A stretch of 30,090 nt of DNA from an uncultured Eggerthellaceae bacterium. GTDB lineage: Bacteria > Actinomycetota > Coriobacteriia > Coriobacteriales > Eggerthellaceae. A program made the translations under genes and the position numbers. Shown piece by piece: positions 15,151-25,812 of this stretch. The notes below the pieces were generated by a model that saw only the letters and a list, made by a program, of their open reading frames with translations, ran no database searches and was not told the DNA's origin. The stretch's first letter is position 1, and the number at the start of each line of letters is the position of its first letter. Where the stretch lies: positions 1 to 30,090 of the forward strand of contig CAJUFC010000121.1 of NCBI GenBank assembly GCA_910585565.1, in the 5' to 3' direction.

Positions 15151-16218
15151 ATGACCATCAAAGCGGCAATCGTTGGCGCGGCTGGGTTCGCGGGGATAGA
15201 GCTCGTGCGGCTGCTTGTCCAACACCCCAGCTTCGAGCTTATCGCTATGACGTCAGACGCATATGCAGGCGAGCCGGTGGCTTCGGTGTACCCGGCATTT
15301 GCGGGCAGCGTGGACCTTGCGTTCTCGGCAACGGCCGATGCGCCGCTTGCCGATGCGGATGTCGTCTTTTTGGCCGTGCCGCACACGGTGGCTCTCAAGC
15401 ATGCGCCTGACCTCGTTGCGGCTGGCGTCGCCGTCATCGACCTGTCGGCTGACTTTCGTCTCAAAGACCCCGAGGCGTATGCGGCGTATTACGGCGTTGC
15501 GCATACGGCACCTGACCTGTTGGCGGAAGCTGCATTTGGCCAGCCCGAGCTGTTCCCAGAGGACCTCGCGCGCGTGCGGCAGCGGCATGCTGCGGGACGT
15601 GGCGTCTTGGTTGCGTGCGCCGGGTGCTATCCCACGGCTACTTCGCTGGCGGCAGCGCCCGTGCTGCGGAGCGGCTGGGGTGCGCCCAGCGGCCTTGTGG
15701 TCGTCGATGCGATATCGGGAATCACCGGAGCCGGCAAAAAGGCATCCGAACGCACGCATTTTTGCTTCGCGAACGACAACGTCGAGGCCTACGGGCTGGT
15801 GAGCCACCGGCATACGCCCGAGATCGAGCAGATCTTGGGCATCGAAGGCCGCCTTGTTTTCACGCCGCATCTGGCTCCGCTCAATCGTGGGCTGCTCTCC
15901 ACGGTGACCATTCCGCTGGCCGGCGAGAAGGCAGGGGTTTCTTCGGCGGACGCCGAAGAGCTCTATCGCACGTTCTACGACGGGTGCACGTTCGTCGAAG
16001 TGCTCGCCGAAGGACAGCAGCCGCGGACGGCGTCGGTTGCGGGAACGAACCGAGCGCAGGTGGGCGTTGCGTACAATCCGCGCGTCCACGCCGTCGTGGC
16101 GACGTGCGCCATCGACAATCTGTGCAAGGGGGCGGCAGGACAAGCCGTGCAATGCGCCAACATCGTGTTCGGCCTGGCCGAGGGGGCAGGCCTCGCGTCG
16201 TTGGCGTTGCCTATATAG
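15151..16218 (+). CDS. argC: N-acetyl-gamma-glutamyl-phosphate reductase
   Basis: This 355-residue protein starts with the NADP-binding motif VGAAGFAGIELVRLL, has the catalytic Cys in CAGCYPTAT (about residue 157), GAGKKASERTHF, and the HRHTPEIEQ motif with the catalytic His. It reduces N-acetylglutamyl phosphate to the semialdehyde, the third step of arginine synthesis. GAGGAG lies 7 bases before the ATG. It is the first gene of the arg cluster; argJ follows after 77 bp. Confidence 0.97.
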   Translation: MTIKAAIVGAAGFAGIELVRLLVQHPSFELIAMTSDAYAGEPVASVYPAFAGSVDLAFSATADAPLADADVVFLAVPHTVALKHAPDLVAAGVAVIDLSADFRLKDPEAYAAYYGVAHTAPDLLAEAAFGQPELFPEDLARVRQRHAAGRGVLVACAGCYPTATSLAAAPVLRSGWGAPSGLVVVDAISGITGAGKKASERTHFCFANDNVEAYGLVSHRHTPEIEQILGIEGRLVFTPHLAPLNRGLLSTVTIPLAGEKAGVSSADAEELYRTFYDGCTFVEVLAEGQQPRTASVAGTNRAQVGVAYNPRVHAVVATCAIDNLCKGAAGQAVQCANIVFGLAEGAGLASLALPI

Positions 16219-16295
16219 CGGCCATTCGTTCAAGGCGACGAGCGATGCGGCTGGTGGAGACCGAGGATTTTGCGGCAGGGGGACGAGGAAGACAT

Positions 16296-17561
16296 ATGTC
16301 TGAGAACGTATTCGCATACACGGATGGCGGCGTAACGGCCGCTCAGGGGTTTCGGGCGAGCGGCGTGCATGCCGGCTTTCGCCGGAACACGTCCAAAAAC
16401 GACTTGGCGCTCGTCGTGGCCGATGCGCCCTGTGCGACGGCAGCCACGTTCACCCAGAACGTGTTCTGCGCCGCGCCGGTGCGCTTCTCGCGCGCTCAGC
16501 TGGCGGCGTCATCGGGCAACGAGCACTGCGGCTCGATGCGCGCCGTCGTCATCAACTCGGGGAATGCCAACGCAGCAACAGGAGAGGCGGGCGTTGACTT
16601 GTGCCGGGAAGAGGCTGCCTTGGTGTCTGATGTGGTGGGGTGCGCGCCTGACGAGGTGCTCGTCGCCTCGACGGGCGTCATCGGCGTGCCTCTGACGATG
16701 GCGCCGTTCAAGCAAGGCGTGCCTCAAGCCGTGGCGGCCCTCTCAAAAGACGGCGGCCATGCGGCTGCGCAGGCCATCATGACGACCGACACGCGCCCGA
16801 AGGAATGCGCCGTGACGATTGATGGGGCGCGCCTCGGGTGCGCGGGCGCGACGTTTGCGGTGGGAGGCATGGCCAAAGGGTCTGGCATGATCATGCCGAA
16901 CATGGCGACGATGATTGCGGTCATCACGACCGACGCCCCGGTGAAGGCGCCTGACCTCTATGCGCTGCTCAAGCATGCGGTCGGCTTGAGCTTCAACAAG
17001 GTCACTGTCGACTCGGATACCTCGACGAATGACACATGCTTCATGCTGGCGTCGGGCGCTGCGTGCCCTGACGCCCAGCCCGTCGAGCCCGGAACGCAGG
17101 CATTCGCCGTGCTACAGGAGGCTGTGTGTGCCGTGTGCACGTCGCTTGCCCGGCAGATGGCTCGCGACGGAGAGGGCGCAACCAAGCTGGTTGATGTCGT
17201 CGTGACCGGGGCTGCTAGCGACGCTGACGCCGATGCGGCTGCCCGCACCATCGCCAATTCGCCCCTCGTGAAGACGGCCATCGCCGGCCATGACGCGAAC
17301 TGGGGCCGCATCGCAGGTGCAGTCGGTCGGTCGGGGGCGCAGTTTTGCCAAGAGGACGTCGACATCGACATCATGGGACTGCCGGTCTGTCGCGGCGGCT
17401 TGGCGCAGACGTTTGACGAAGACGAGGCGCTGCGGCTGTTTGACGAGCTGGACGAGATTGTAATCGCGGTCGACCTGGGCGCGGGAGAGGCGTCGACGAC
17501 GGTGTGGACGTGCGACTTCACCCATGACTATATATCCATCAACGGAGACTATCGCACGTGA
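16296..17561 (+). CDS. argJ: Bifunctional ornithine acetyltransferase / N-acetylglutamate synthase
   Basis: This 421-residue protein carries the self-cleavage motif KGSGMIMPNMATM (194-206). Thr205 is the expected N-terminal nucleophile of the beta subunit after autoproteolysis. STGVIG, NSGNANAATG and the C-terminal INGDYRT are also typical. It transfers acetyl from N-acetylornithine to glutamate, recycling the acetyl group. No separate argA is seen, but sequence does not prove the acetyl-CoA-dependent activity. The ATG at 16296 is preceded by a GAGGAAG stretch; an in-frame ATG at 16244 would add 17 residues without similarity. Confidence 0.96.
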   Translation: MSENVFAYTDGGVTAAQGFRASGVHAGFRRNTSKNDLALVVADAPCATAATFTQNVFCAAPVRFSRAQLAASSGNEHCGSMRAVVINSGNANAATGEAGVDLCREEAALVSDVVGCAPDEVLVASTGVIGVPLTMAPFKQGVPQAVAALSKDGGHAAAQAIMTTDTRPKECAVTIDGARLGCAGATFAVGGMAKGSGMIMPNMATMIAVITTDAPVKAPDLYALLKHAVGLSFNKVTVDSDTSTNDTCFMLASGAACPDAQPVEPGTQAFAVLQEAVCAVCTSLARQMARDGEGATKLVDVVVTGAASDADADAAARTIANSPLVKTAIAGHDANWGRIAGAVGRSGAQFCQEDVDIDIMGLPVCRGGLAQTFDEDEALRLFDELDEIVIAVDLGAGEASTTVWTCDFTHDYISINGDYRT

Positions 17562-17634
17562 GGCGCCGCTAGCGCGCCTCGGCGCGATATGCTCTGATGC
17601 ACCAGGCTCTGTGGATGATCGTGGAAGGCGGACA

Positions 17635-18582
17635 ATGATTTTCGACAAGGAGGCGCGGCCGAGCGGGGTATCTCCCATTACGGGAGAAGTGCTCACCGAG
17701 GCCATGCCGTGGATCAAGAACGTTACCGGCAAGACCATCGTCGTTAAATATGGCGGCGCTGCCATGGTGCACGAACAGCTGCGCGCTGATGTCATGGCCG
17801 ACATCGTGCTGCTCAAGATCATCGGGGTCAACCCGGTCATCGTGCATGGTGGCGGCAAGGCGATCAACCGGGCGATGGACCACTTCCAGATACCGGTTGA
17901 GTTCGTGGATGGGCTGCGCGTCACGACCGATGACGCGATGGCGATCGTGCGACGCATCCTGTCGGGCGAGGTCAACCAGGAGCTTGTGCAGGCCATGAAC
18001 CAACATGGCAACATGGGCGTGGGCCTTTCGGGCACAGACGCTGGTACCATCGTCGCTGAGCAGATGTCGCCTGCGCTGGGACGCGTGGGGCGCATCACCG
18101 AAATCAACCCGGCGCTCATCGAAGACCTCGTGGGCGGCGACTACATTCCCGTCATCGCGTCGATCGCCATTGGCGAGGACGGCGGCGTCTTCAACATCAA
18201 CGCCGATTATGCGGCTGGGCACATCGCTGCGGCCATCGGCGCTCACAAGGTGATCTTCCTGACGGACGTCGACGGGCTGTATCTCGACTACCCCGACCGG
18301 TCGTCGCTCGTGTCGTGCCTGTCGTCGGGCGAGGCCAAGAGCATCGTTGAGTCGGGGGCCAACTCCGGCGGCATGATTCCCAAGCTCGAGTCCGCTGTGC
18401 TGGCGCTCGATGCGGGCGTGCACCGGGCGCATATCGTTAACGGCACCATCCCGCATGCGCTCATCCTCGAGACGCTGACCGACAAGGGCATCGGCACGAT
18501 GATAACGGCGTCCACGGCGCCCGAGGACTTTGACGCGGCTCCGTTAAGCAATTTCGCTTCCAAGCTGATAGAAAGCCGGTGA
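17635..18582 (+). CDS. argB: Acetylglutamate kinase
   Basis: This 315-residue protein has the amino-acid-kinase motifs IVVKYGGAAM, VIVHGGGKAIN, GLSGTDAG and the NINADYAAGHIA segment. It phosphorylates N-acetylglutamate. The N-terminal helix before the kinase core (VLTEAMPWIKNVTGKT) is the extension seen in hexameric, arginine-inhibited enzymes, so feedback inhibition by arginine is likely. The ATG at 17635 is preceded by GGAAGG; the frame is open upstream to 17524, but that would overlap the argJ end. The stop overlaps or abuts the start of argD. Confidence 0.97.
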   Translation: MIFDKEARPSGVSPITGEVLTEAMPWIKNVTGKTIVVKYGGAAMVHEQLRADVMADIVLLKIIGVNPVIVHGGGKAINRAMDHFQIPVEFVDGLRVTTDDAMAIVRRILSGEVNQELVQAMNQHGNMGVGLSGTDAGTIVAEQMSPALGRVGRITEINPALIEDLVGGDYIPVIASIAIGEDGGVFNINADYAAGHIAAAIGAHKVIFLTDVDGLYLDYPDRSSLVSCLSSGEAKSIVESGANSGGMIPKLESAVLALDAGVHRAHIVNGTIPHALILETLTDKGIGTMITASTAPEDFDAAPLSNFASKLIESR

Positions 18583-18584
18583 CC

Positions 18585-19931
18585 ATGACGCTACAGACAG
18601 AACAGCATCTGGAATCGACCTATGTGATGCCGACGTTCGGCCGCAGCGATGTGGAGTTCGTCAGCGGCGCAGGCATGTACCTGACCGATTCCGACGGAAA
18701 GGCGTATCTCGACTTTCTCTCGGGCATCGGCGTGTGTTCGCTGGGGCATTGCCATCCGGCCCTCGTCGAGGCCCTGTCGAGCCAGGCGCGCAAGCTCATC
18801 CACGTGAGCAACTACTTCTATATCGAGCATCGCGGGGAGGTGGCAGAAAAGCTCTCGCAGCTGCTGGGCCGCGAGGCGGAGGTGTCGGCTGCCGAGACGG
18901 GCTTGCCGGCCAATGCGGCTGCGGCGGCATCTGCGTCGGCTCCCAAGGCAGCTGCCGCGTCGTCCGCCGAGCCCTGGAAGACGTTCTTCGCCAACTCAGG
19001 TGCCGAAGCGAACGAGTGCGCCATCAAGCTCGCGCGCATCTGGGCCCAAAGCCAAGCGCTCGCACGTGGCGCTGATGCGAGTGCGGCCCCATCGCTTGTG
19101 GTCACGCTCGTCAAGAGCTTCCACGGGCGCACGCTGGCGACGCTGGCCGCGACGGGCCAGTCGCGCTTCCATGTGGGTTTCGAGCCCATCCCCGAGGGGT
19201 TCGTATCCACGCCCATCAACGACATGGATGCGCTGGCGAGCCTGTTCGAGCGTATGGGATCGTCCATCTGCGCTGTCATGATAGAGGTCGTGCAGGGCGA
19301 GTCCGGCGTTCACGTCTGCTCGCCTGAGTTCGTGCGCGGCGTGCGCCAGCTGTGCGACGAGCACGGTGCGCTCATGATCTGCGACGAGGTGCAGTGCGGC
19401 ATCTTCCGCACCGGTATGCCGTTTGCCTATCAGCACTACGGCGTCGTCCCGGATATCGTGACGATGGCCAAGGGCATCGCGTCTGGCATGCCCGTCGGCG
19501 CGTGTTCGGCGCGCGGCTCCATCGCCGATGTGCTGAGCGCTGGCAAGCATGGTTCGACGTTCGGGGGCAGCAACCTCGCGGTGGCCGCTGCCCTTGCGAC
19601 GCTGACCGAGCTAGACCAGCCAGCTGTCGCCGAGCGCGTCAAGGATGTGGGCGAGTATTTCAGCGGCCAGCTGCTTGGGGTGTCGGGCGTGCGCGCTGCG
19701 CGGGGCCTCGGCCTCATGATCGCCGCTGAGCTCGACGAGGGCATAGATGCCCACGATGTCGTGCAAAGCGCCCTTGCGGAGGGCCTGATCGTCAACGCGA
19801 CGGGGCCGTCGACGTTGCGCTTCTTGCCGCCGCTCATCTGTACGCGGTCCGACGTGGACGAATGCATCGTCCGGCTCGGGCGAGCGGTAGCGCCATATCT
19901 CAACCATGCGAAATCGAGCGTTTCTGTTTAG
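18585..19931 (+). CDS. argD: Acetylornithine aminotransferase with an Ala-rich insertion
   Basis: This 448-residue class III PLP aminotransferase is about 45 residues longer than typical ArgD. Motifs are DFLSGIGVCSLGHCHP, FANSGAEANECAIKLAR, FHGRTLATLAATGQ, ICDEVQCGIFRTG, the PLP lysine in TMAKGIASGMPVGA, and GSTFGGSNLA. It converts N-acetylglutamate semialdehyde to N-acetylornithine, and ArgD enzymes often also serve lysine synthesis. The extra length is a low-complexity stretch at about residues 102-130 (starting EVSAAETGLP), inserted just before FFANSGAEANE. The start could instead be the GTG at 18579, which overlaps the argB stop; the ATG has the better spacing to GAAAG. Confidence 0.93.
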   Translation: MTLQTEQHLESTYVMPTFGRSDVEFVSGAGMYLTDSDGKAYLDFLSGIGVCSLGHCHPALVEALSSQARKLIHVSNYFYIEHRGEVAEKLSQLLGREAEVSAAETGLPANAAAAASASAPKAAAASSAEPWKTFFANSGAEANECAIKLARIWAQSQALARGADASAAPSLVVTLVKSFHGRTLATLAATGQSRFHVGFEPIPEGFVSTPINDMDALASLFERMGSSICAVMIEVVQGESGVHVCSPEFVRGVRQLCDEHGALMICDEVQCGIFRTGMPFAYQHYGVVPDIVTMAKGIASGMPVGACSARGSIADVLSAGKHGSTFGGSNLAVAAALATLTELDQPAVAERVKDVGEYFSGQLLGVSGVRAARGLGLMIAAELDEGIDAHDVVQSALAEGLIVNATGPSTLRFLPPLICTRSDVDECIVRLGRAVAPYLNHAKSSVSV

Positions 19932-19969
19932 AATTGTCGGCACAGGAAAAGGAGAAGGGAAGAGGGGAC

Positions 19970-21247
19970 ATGACTGAGAGGAATCCCGAGAAAGACCTCG
20001 CCATACTCGCATACAGCGGAGGTCTCGACACGAGCGTGTGCATCAAGTGGCTGCAGGAGAACAAGGACCTGGACATCATCGCTGTGGTGGGGGACGTGGG
20101 ACAGGACCACGACGATTTGGAGGACGTGAAGAAGCGCGCCCTCGACTCAGGAGCCATCGACTGCATCGTCGTCGACATGCGCGAGGACTACGCCAACCAG
20201 TACCTGACGAAGGCGCTGGCGGCCAACGCGCTCTACGAGAACAAGTATCCGCTGCTCTCGGCGCTCTCTCGTCCGATCATCTCCAAGCACCTTGTCGATG
20301 TGGCGCATACGAACGGCGCGAAATACATCGCTCATGGCTGCACGGGCAAGGGCAACGACCAGGTGCGCTTCGAGTCCTCGGTGCTGGCGCTTGACCCCAG
20401 CCTCGAGATCATCGCTCCTGTCCGCGAGTGGGATTTGGGCTCGCGCGACAACGAGATGGCTTGGGCGCGCGAGCGTGGCGTACCAGTACCCACCACCAAC
20501 GCCAAGCCCTATTCGATCGATGACAACCTGTGGGGCCGCGCCATCGAGTGCGGCGTGCTCGAGAATCCCTGGAACGAGCCGCCCAAGGACATCTGGGAGA
20601 CGACGGTTGATCCAGAGGATGCGCCCAACGAGCCGACGGTCGTCGAGATCGAGTTCGAGGCCGGCGTCCCGTGCGCCGTTGATGGGGAGAAGATGAGCTT
20701 CCTCGAGGTCATCTACCGCCTGAACGAGGTTGCGGGCGCCAACGGCTTTGGCCGCCTCGACCTCATGGAGAACCGCCTCATTGGCGTCAAGAGCCGCGAG
20801 TGCTACGAGGTGCCCGGCTCGATGTCGCTCATCACCGCGCACAAGGCTCTCGAAGACATGGTGCTCGAGCGCGACCTTCTGCACTATAAGATACACGCCG
20901 AGCTGGTCTGGGCCGAGCAGGTGTACAACGGGCTGTACTTCTCGCCGCTCAAGATCGCGCTGGATGCGTTCTTTGCCGAGACGCAGCGCTACGTCACCGG
21001 CTCGGTGCGCCTGCGCTTCTACAAGGGCACGTGCGCGGTGACAGGCGTCAAGAGCGACTACTCGCTGTACGACTACGGCCTGGCTACCTACGACGACGCC
21101 GACACGTTCAATCACGACTCGGCGCGCGGCTTCATCGACCTGCACAGCCTGCGCAGCCGCGTGTGGTCTGCCAATCGCCACAAGATGAATGCCGTGCACG
21201 AGCAGCTGCATAGCGTCACCGGCACCAAGGACGAGTTTTCGAAATAA
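19970..21247 (+). CDS. argG: Argininosuccinate synthase
   Basis: This 425-residue protein begins with the ATP-pyrophosphatase P-loop LAYSGGLDTSV and contains HGCTGKGNDQVRFE, APVREWDL, SIDDNLWGRAIECG and the C-terminal GLATYDDADTFNHDSA. It joins citrulline and aspartate with ATP. The ATG at 19970 follows a purine-rich Shine-Dalgarno region (AGGGAAGAGGGG). The gene starts 38 bp after argD. In many actinobacteria argF and argR lie between argD and argG; here there is no room for them. Confidence 0.98.
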   Translation: MTERNPEKDLAILAYSGGLDTSVCIKWLQENKDLDIIAVVGDVGQDHDDLEDVKKRALDSGAIDCIVVDMREDYANQYLTKALAANALYENKYPLLSALSRPIISKHLVDVAHTNGAKYIAHGCTGKGNDQVRFESSVLALDPSLEIIAPVREWDLGSRDNEMAWARERGVPVPTTNAKPYSIDDNLWGRAIECGVLENPWNEPPKDIWETTVDPEDAPNEPTVVEIEFEAGVPCAVDGEKMSFLEVIYRLNEVAGANGFGRLDLMENRLIGVKSRECYEVPGSMSLITAHKALEDMVLERDLLHYKIHAELVWAEQVYNGLYFSPLKIALDAFFAETQRYVTGSVRLRFYKGTCAVTGVKSDYSLYDYGLATYDDADTFNHDSARGFIDLHSLRSRVWSANRHKMNAVHEQLHSVTGTKDEFSK

Positions 21248-21423
21248 TATGTAACGAAGAGCAAGATGTGAAAACGATACGGACGTTGGACGTCTGAGCG
21301 AGCGACATTCCAGCGGTTCGGGTTCGTGCGTCTTTCGGCTGAGCAGCCTGTGTGCCGTGAGGGTGAGAAAGAAAGCGCGAGGATGAGCCGCTGGGGTGCC
21401 GCGCAGCGACCAGTCGGCTCCCG

Positions 21424-21440
21424 CGTTCGCAGAGCGCGGG
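21424..21440 (+). promoter_or_regulatory. GC-rich hairpin next to the argH ribosome-binding site
   Basis: Within 21420-21440 CCCGCG pairs with CGCGGG around a short loop; the right arm provides the first G residues of the argH Shine-Dalgarno (GGGAG). Folding would partly hide the ribosome-binding site. Whether this is regulatory or chance in GC-rich DNA cannot be told. Confidence 0.3.
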
Positions 21441-21449
21441 AGAAGACAC

Positions 21450-22838
<1,389 letters not shown>

Positions 22839-22866
22839 TGGAGAATGTGCCTTCTACCTTGTTGGA

Positions 22867-22875
22867 TGTTAGAAT
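22867..22875 (+). promoter_or_regulatory. Extended -10 promoter candidate for the penicillin-binding protein gene
   Basis: TGT-TAGAAT (22867-22875) is an extended -10 element, 45 bases before the TTG start, in the 82-bp gap after argH. No good -35 box lies at 17 bp, which is acceptable for extended -10 promoters. Confidence 0.4.
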
Positions 22876-22920
22876 TTCACGACAAAACGTCGCGAGACCA
22901 TCAAGACCTTCGGAGGAATT

Positions 22921-25089
22921 TTGGCATCACGCGCTATAAAGGGACGTCACAACATCCATAAGAAGAATGGCAAGACGTTCGTTGCTGCCGTGCTGGCAGT
23001 CCTGATCGCATTGATCGCATGCTGCATCTATGGCGGCGTCGCGTTGGCGAGCACCTGGCTCGAAGATTTGCCTGACTATACCGAGGGCGACGCCTTTAAC
23101 ACATCGGCCACTTCGGTCGTGTATGCGTCTGACGGACAAACGGTGCTTGCGGAGTTTCAGCTGGAGAATCGCGACCCCGTGGAGATAGACGCCATCTCGC
23201 CCTATGTCTTGCAGGGCACGGTCGCCACCGAGGACGAGCGCTTCTACAACCATGGCGGCGTTGACTTGTGGGGCACCGCACGCGCCTTGGTCAACAACCT
23301 GCTTGGCGGCTCCCGCGAGGGTGGCTCCTCCATCACGCAACAGCTGGTGAGAAACACGATTCTCTCCGAGGAGATGAACGAGATCTCCTTCAAGCGCAAG
23401 TTGCGCGAGATGTTCTTGGCCACCAAGGTCGAGGACAGGTATTCCAAAGACGACATTCTCCTCATGTACCTCAACACCATCAACTACGGCTCGGGTGCCT
23501 ATGGCATCGAGGCGGCCTCTCAGCGCTATTTCTCCAAGCATGCGAACGAGCTGACGTTGGGTCAGGCGACCGCGTTGGTGGGCATTCCTCAGTCGCCCAA
23601 CTACAACAACCCCATCGACCACATGGACAATTGCCTGGCACGCCGCTCGACGGTGCTCGACCGCATGGTGACGAATGGCTACATCACGCAGGCCGAAGCC
23701 GATGCGGCACGCGCAGAGGAAATCGTCATCGTTCCCACGGTGCCGTCCGACAACGGCATCATCGCGTACCCATACTTCACCAGCTACGTGCGCAACCAGC
23801 TCATGAACGTGGACGGCAAATACGCATTCTCGACCGCAGATCTCTTCAAGGGCGGCCTGCAGATCGTAACGACGCTCGATGTGAATGATCAGGCTGCCGC
23901 CGAGATTGCGGCAGAGAACAAGCTCAACCAGGCAGGTCACGTCTTCGAGGTGGCCATGGTAGCCATCGACCCGAACAATGGCCACATCAAGGCCATGGTA
24001 GGCGGCAAGGACTACAACGCCACGCAGGTGAACATGGCTACCGGCGAGGGCGGCTCAGGCCGTCAGGTGGGCTCGACGTTCAAGGCGTTCACGCTGGCGG
24101 CTGCCATCGAGAACGGCATATCGCCGTCAACGTCAATCGATGCCGGCTACTCGGTCGACATCAAAGGCACCGATATCACCGTGTACAACAACGGCAAGGC
24201 GAACTATGGGTCGGTCCCCATCTCCAAGGCATTTGCGGTTTCCTCGAACACGGCGTTCACGCGTCTCATCATGTCGGTGGGCATCGATAAGGTGAAGGAG
24301 ATGGCCCAGCGGCTCGGCATCACCTCCCCCATTCAGGATGTGGCCGGCATCACGCTGGGCATCGACTCGCTGACGCCGCTTGAGATGGCCAGCGCCTTTT
24401 CGGTGATCGCCAACGGCGGCACCAAGTATGCCCCTGAGTGCATCCTGACCATCAAGGACCGAAACGGCAACGTCATCGTCGACAACACGGCTCCGGCGGG
24501 CGAGCAAGTGCTGTCCCCAGAGGTCGCTCGCGCCACCAGCAAGGTGATGGAGGGCGTCATCACGGGCGGCACCGGTACGGCGGCGCGTCTGGCTAGCGGT
24601 CAGGTTGCAGGCGGCAAGACGGGCACCACCGACGACTCCAAGGACAGCTGGTTCGTCGGCTTTACGCCGCAGCTGTGCGCGGCGTTCTGGCTGGGCGAGC
24701 GTGCCGACAGCTACGACAAAGCACGCGTCGTTCCCGTGACGGTGGCCAGCGCATTCGCTGACTTCATGAATCGCGCCCTGGAAGGCGTGGAAAAGGCCTC
24801 GTTCATCGATGCGGGCGAGCCCGAATACGACAAGAAGTATTCCGACAAGGAGAACCACGTCGGCGGCTCAGGGTGGTCGGCGACCGATGATCCGGACGAA
24901 GACGAGGACAAAGACGAAAAGCCAGAAGAGAGCAAGCCCGACACGAGCACGCCGTCGGGTGGCTCTGAGGATCCCGGCACTGAGGGAGGCGATCCTGTTC
25001 CCGAGCCGGAGCCCACGCCTGAGCCGGAGCCCGAGCCCACGCCTGAGCCCGAGCCCGAGCCTACGCCCGACCCAGCGCCAACCGAATAG
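22921..25089 (+). CDS. Class A penicillin-binding protein (bifunctional transglycosylase/transpeptidase)
   Basis: This 722-residue membrane protein has a short basic N-terminus and a membrane anchor at about 20-45. A GT51 glycosyltransferase domain follows, with ATEDERFYNHGG (catalytic Glu104), GGSSITQQLVRN, KRKLREM and LLMYLNTINYG. The transpeptidase domain has SxxK as STFK (Ser385, Lys388), SSN (441-443) and KTGTT (566-570). It polymerises and cross-links peptidoglycan outside the membrane. The C-terminus (about 655-722) is an acidic then Pro-Glu-Thr-rich tail with PEPEPTP-type repeats. A TTG start is chosen because CGGAGGAATT stands immediately before it and no ATG or GTG gives a complete anchor. 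The extracellular product fits with MltG at 4046. Confidence 0.95.
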   Translation: MASRAIKGRHNIHKKNGKTFVAAVLAVLIALIACCIYGGVALASTWLEDLPDYTEGDAFNTSATSVVYASDGQTVLAEFQLENRDPVEIDAISPYVLQGTVATEDERFYNHGGVDLWGTARALVNNLLGGSREGGSSITQQLVRNTILSEEMNEISFKRKLREMFLATKVEDRYSKDDILLMYLNTINYGSGAYGIEAASQRYFSKHANELTLGQATALVGIPQSPNYNNPIDHMDNCLARRSTVLDRMVTNGYITQAEADAARAEEIVIVPTVPSDNGIIAYPYFTSYVRNQLMNVDGKYAFSTADLFKGGLQIVTTLDVNDQAAAEIAAENKLNQAGHVFEVAMVAIDPNNGHIKAMVGGKDYNATQVNMATGEGGSGRQVGSTFKAFTLAAAIENGISPSTSIDAGYSVDIKGTDITVYNNGKANYGSVPISKAFAVSSNTAFTRLIMSVGIDKVKEMAQRLGITSPIQDVAGITLGIDSLTPLEMASAFSVIANGGTKYAPECILTIKDRNGNVIVDNTAPAGEQVLSPEVARATSKVMEGVITGGTGTAARLASGQVAGGKTGTTDDSKDSWFVGFTPQLCAAFWLGERADSYDKARVVPVTVASAFADFMNRALEGVEKASFIDAGEPEYDKKYSDKENHVGGSGWSATDDPDEDEDKDEKPEESKPDTSTPSGGSEDPGTEGGDPVPEPEPTPEPEPEPTPEPEPEPTPDPAPTE
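25007..25085 (+). repeat. Short tandem coding repeat (Pro-Glu-Pro-Thr)
   Basis: The end of the penicillin-binding protein gene repeats units of about 24 bp that encode PEPEPTPE-like blocks. Such repeats can change in number by slippage and would alter only the length of the extracellular tail. Confidence 0.7.
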
Positions 25090-25144
25090 GGCAGCGGCTC
25101 TCTGTCGTCATCGGATGGTTGGCCGACGAATCGCTTGTTTGGTC

Positions 25145-25150
25145 TATACT
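25145..25150 (+). promoter_or_regulatory. -10 element of a probable promoter for the lipoprotein gene
   Basis: TATACT (25145-25150) lies 85 bases before the lipoprotein ATG. A TTGGCC hexamer (25119-25124) is 20 bp upstream, too far for a good pair. The 145-bp gap after the penicillin-binding protein gene makes a separate promoter plausible. Confidence 0.4.
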
Positions 25151-25234
25151 GTTAAGCCATGATTCGTGATAAAGAACGCCTGTTCGTGAAATGCGAAGCA
25201 GAGCGATGTCGCTGGAAGCGAGGCCGCACAGATT

Positions 25235-25795
25235 ATGCAGCTGAATAGAGGAACTGCCAGAAAGATGTTCTGTGCGAGCGTGTTGGCCGTGGCCCTGAGC
25301 ACTGCTGTTGGCTGTTCGCAGCCGATGTCGATGGCGCCCGAGGCAGAGGACCGCGTGACGCCCACCGAGTACATGGCCGCTGTCAACGCCACGTCAGAGG
25401 AGCTCAAGGACAAGCTGACCGAGTTTGCAGAAGCGGTCGTCAACGGGGACACGTTTACGATGGAGTCCAAGTCATACGAGGCCCATCTCGTCATCGAACG
25501 ACTGAAAGAGATCGAGGCGCCCGAGGAGCTTGCCGAGGCGAAAGAGGGCTACGAGCAGGCGACGGCCGACCTTGAGGCCGCGCTTGTTGACTATGTCGCC
25601 CTGTATAGCGAGCTCGCCGAGGCGCAGCGCGGCGCATCCTTCGACTACAGCACCTACGCGGATAGGATCGAGCAGATACAAAAGCAGTACGACGATGGCC
25701 TCACGGCGCTTGAGGAGGCCGACGCCAAGGCGACTGGCGATGCGGGCGACTCGTCTTCGTCGGCGCAGGCGTCTGCTGGCAAGGATGCCAAATAG
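25235..25795 (+). CDS. Small predicted lipoprotein, function unknown
   Basis: This 186-residue protein starts with a lipoprotein-type signal: basic residues, a hydrophobic segment (about 12-25) and a lipobox-like AVGC with Cys27. The rest is acidic and strongly helical with Glu/Ala/Leu-rich heptad-like stretches (about 45-165), then a Ser/Ala-rich tail. It is probably anchored on the outer face of the membrane. No enzymatic motif is seen. The position between a penicillin-binding protein gene and a U32 gene gives no clear hint. The Shine-Dalgarno is weak; an ATG at 25265 is a possible alternative start, but it would shorten the basic n-region. Confidence 0.8.
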   Translation: MQLNRGTARKMFCASVLAVALSTAVGCSQPMSMAPEAEDRVTPTEYMAAVNATSEELKDKLTEFAEAVVNGDTFTMESKSYEAHLVIERLKEIEAPEELAEAKEGYEQATADLEAALVDYVALYSELAEAQRGASFDYSTYADRIEQIQKQYDDGLTALEEADAKATGDAGDSSSSAQASAGKDAK

Positions 25796-25812
25796 CAGTC
25801 ACGTCGCTTCTG

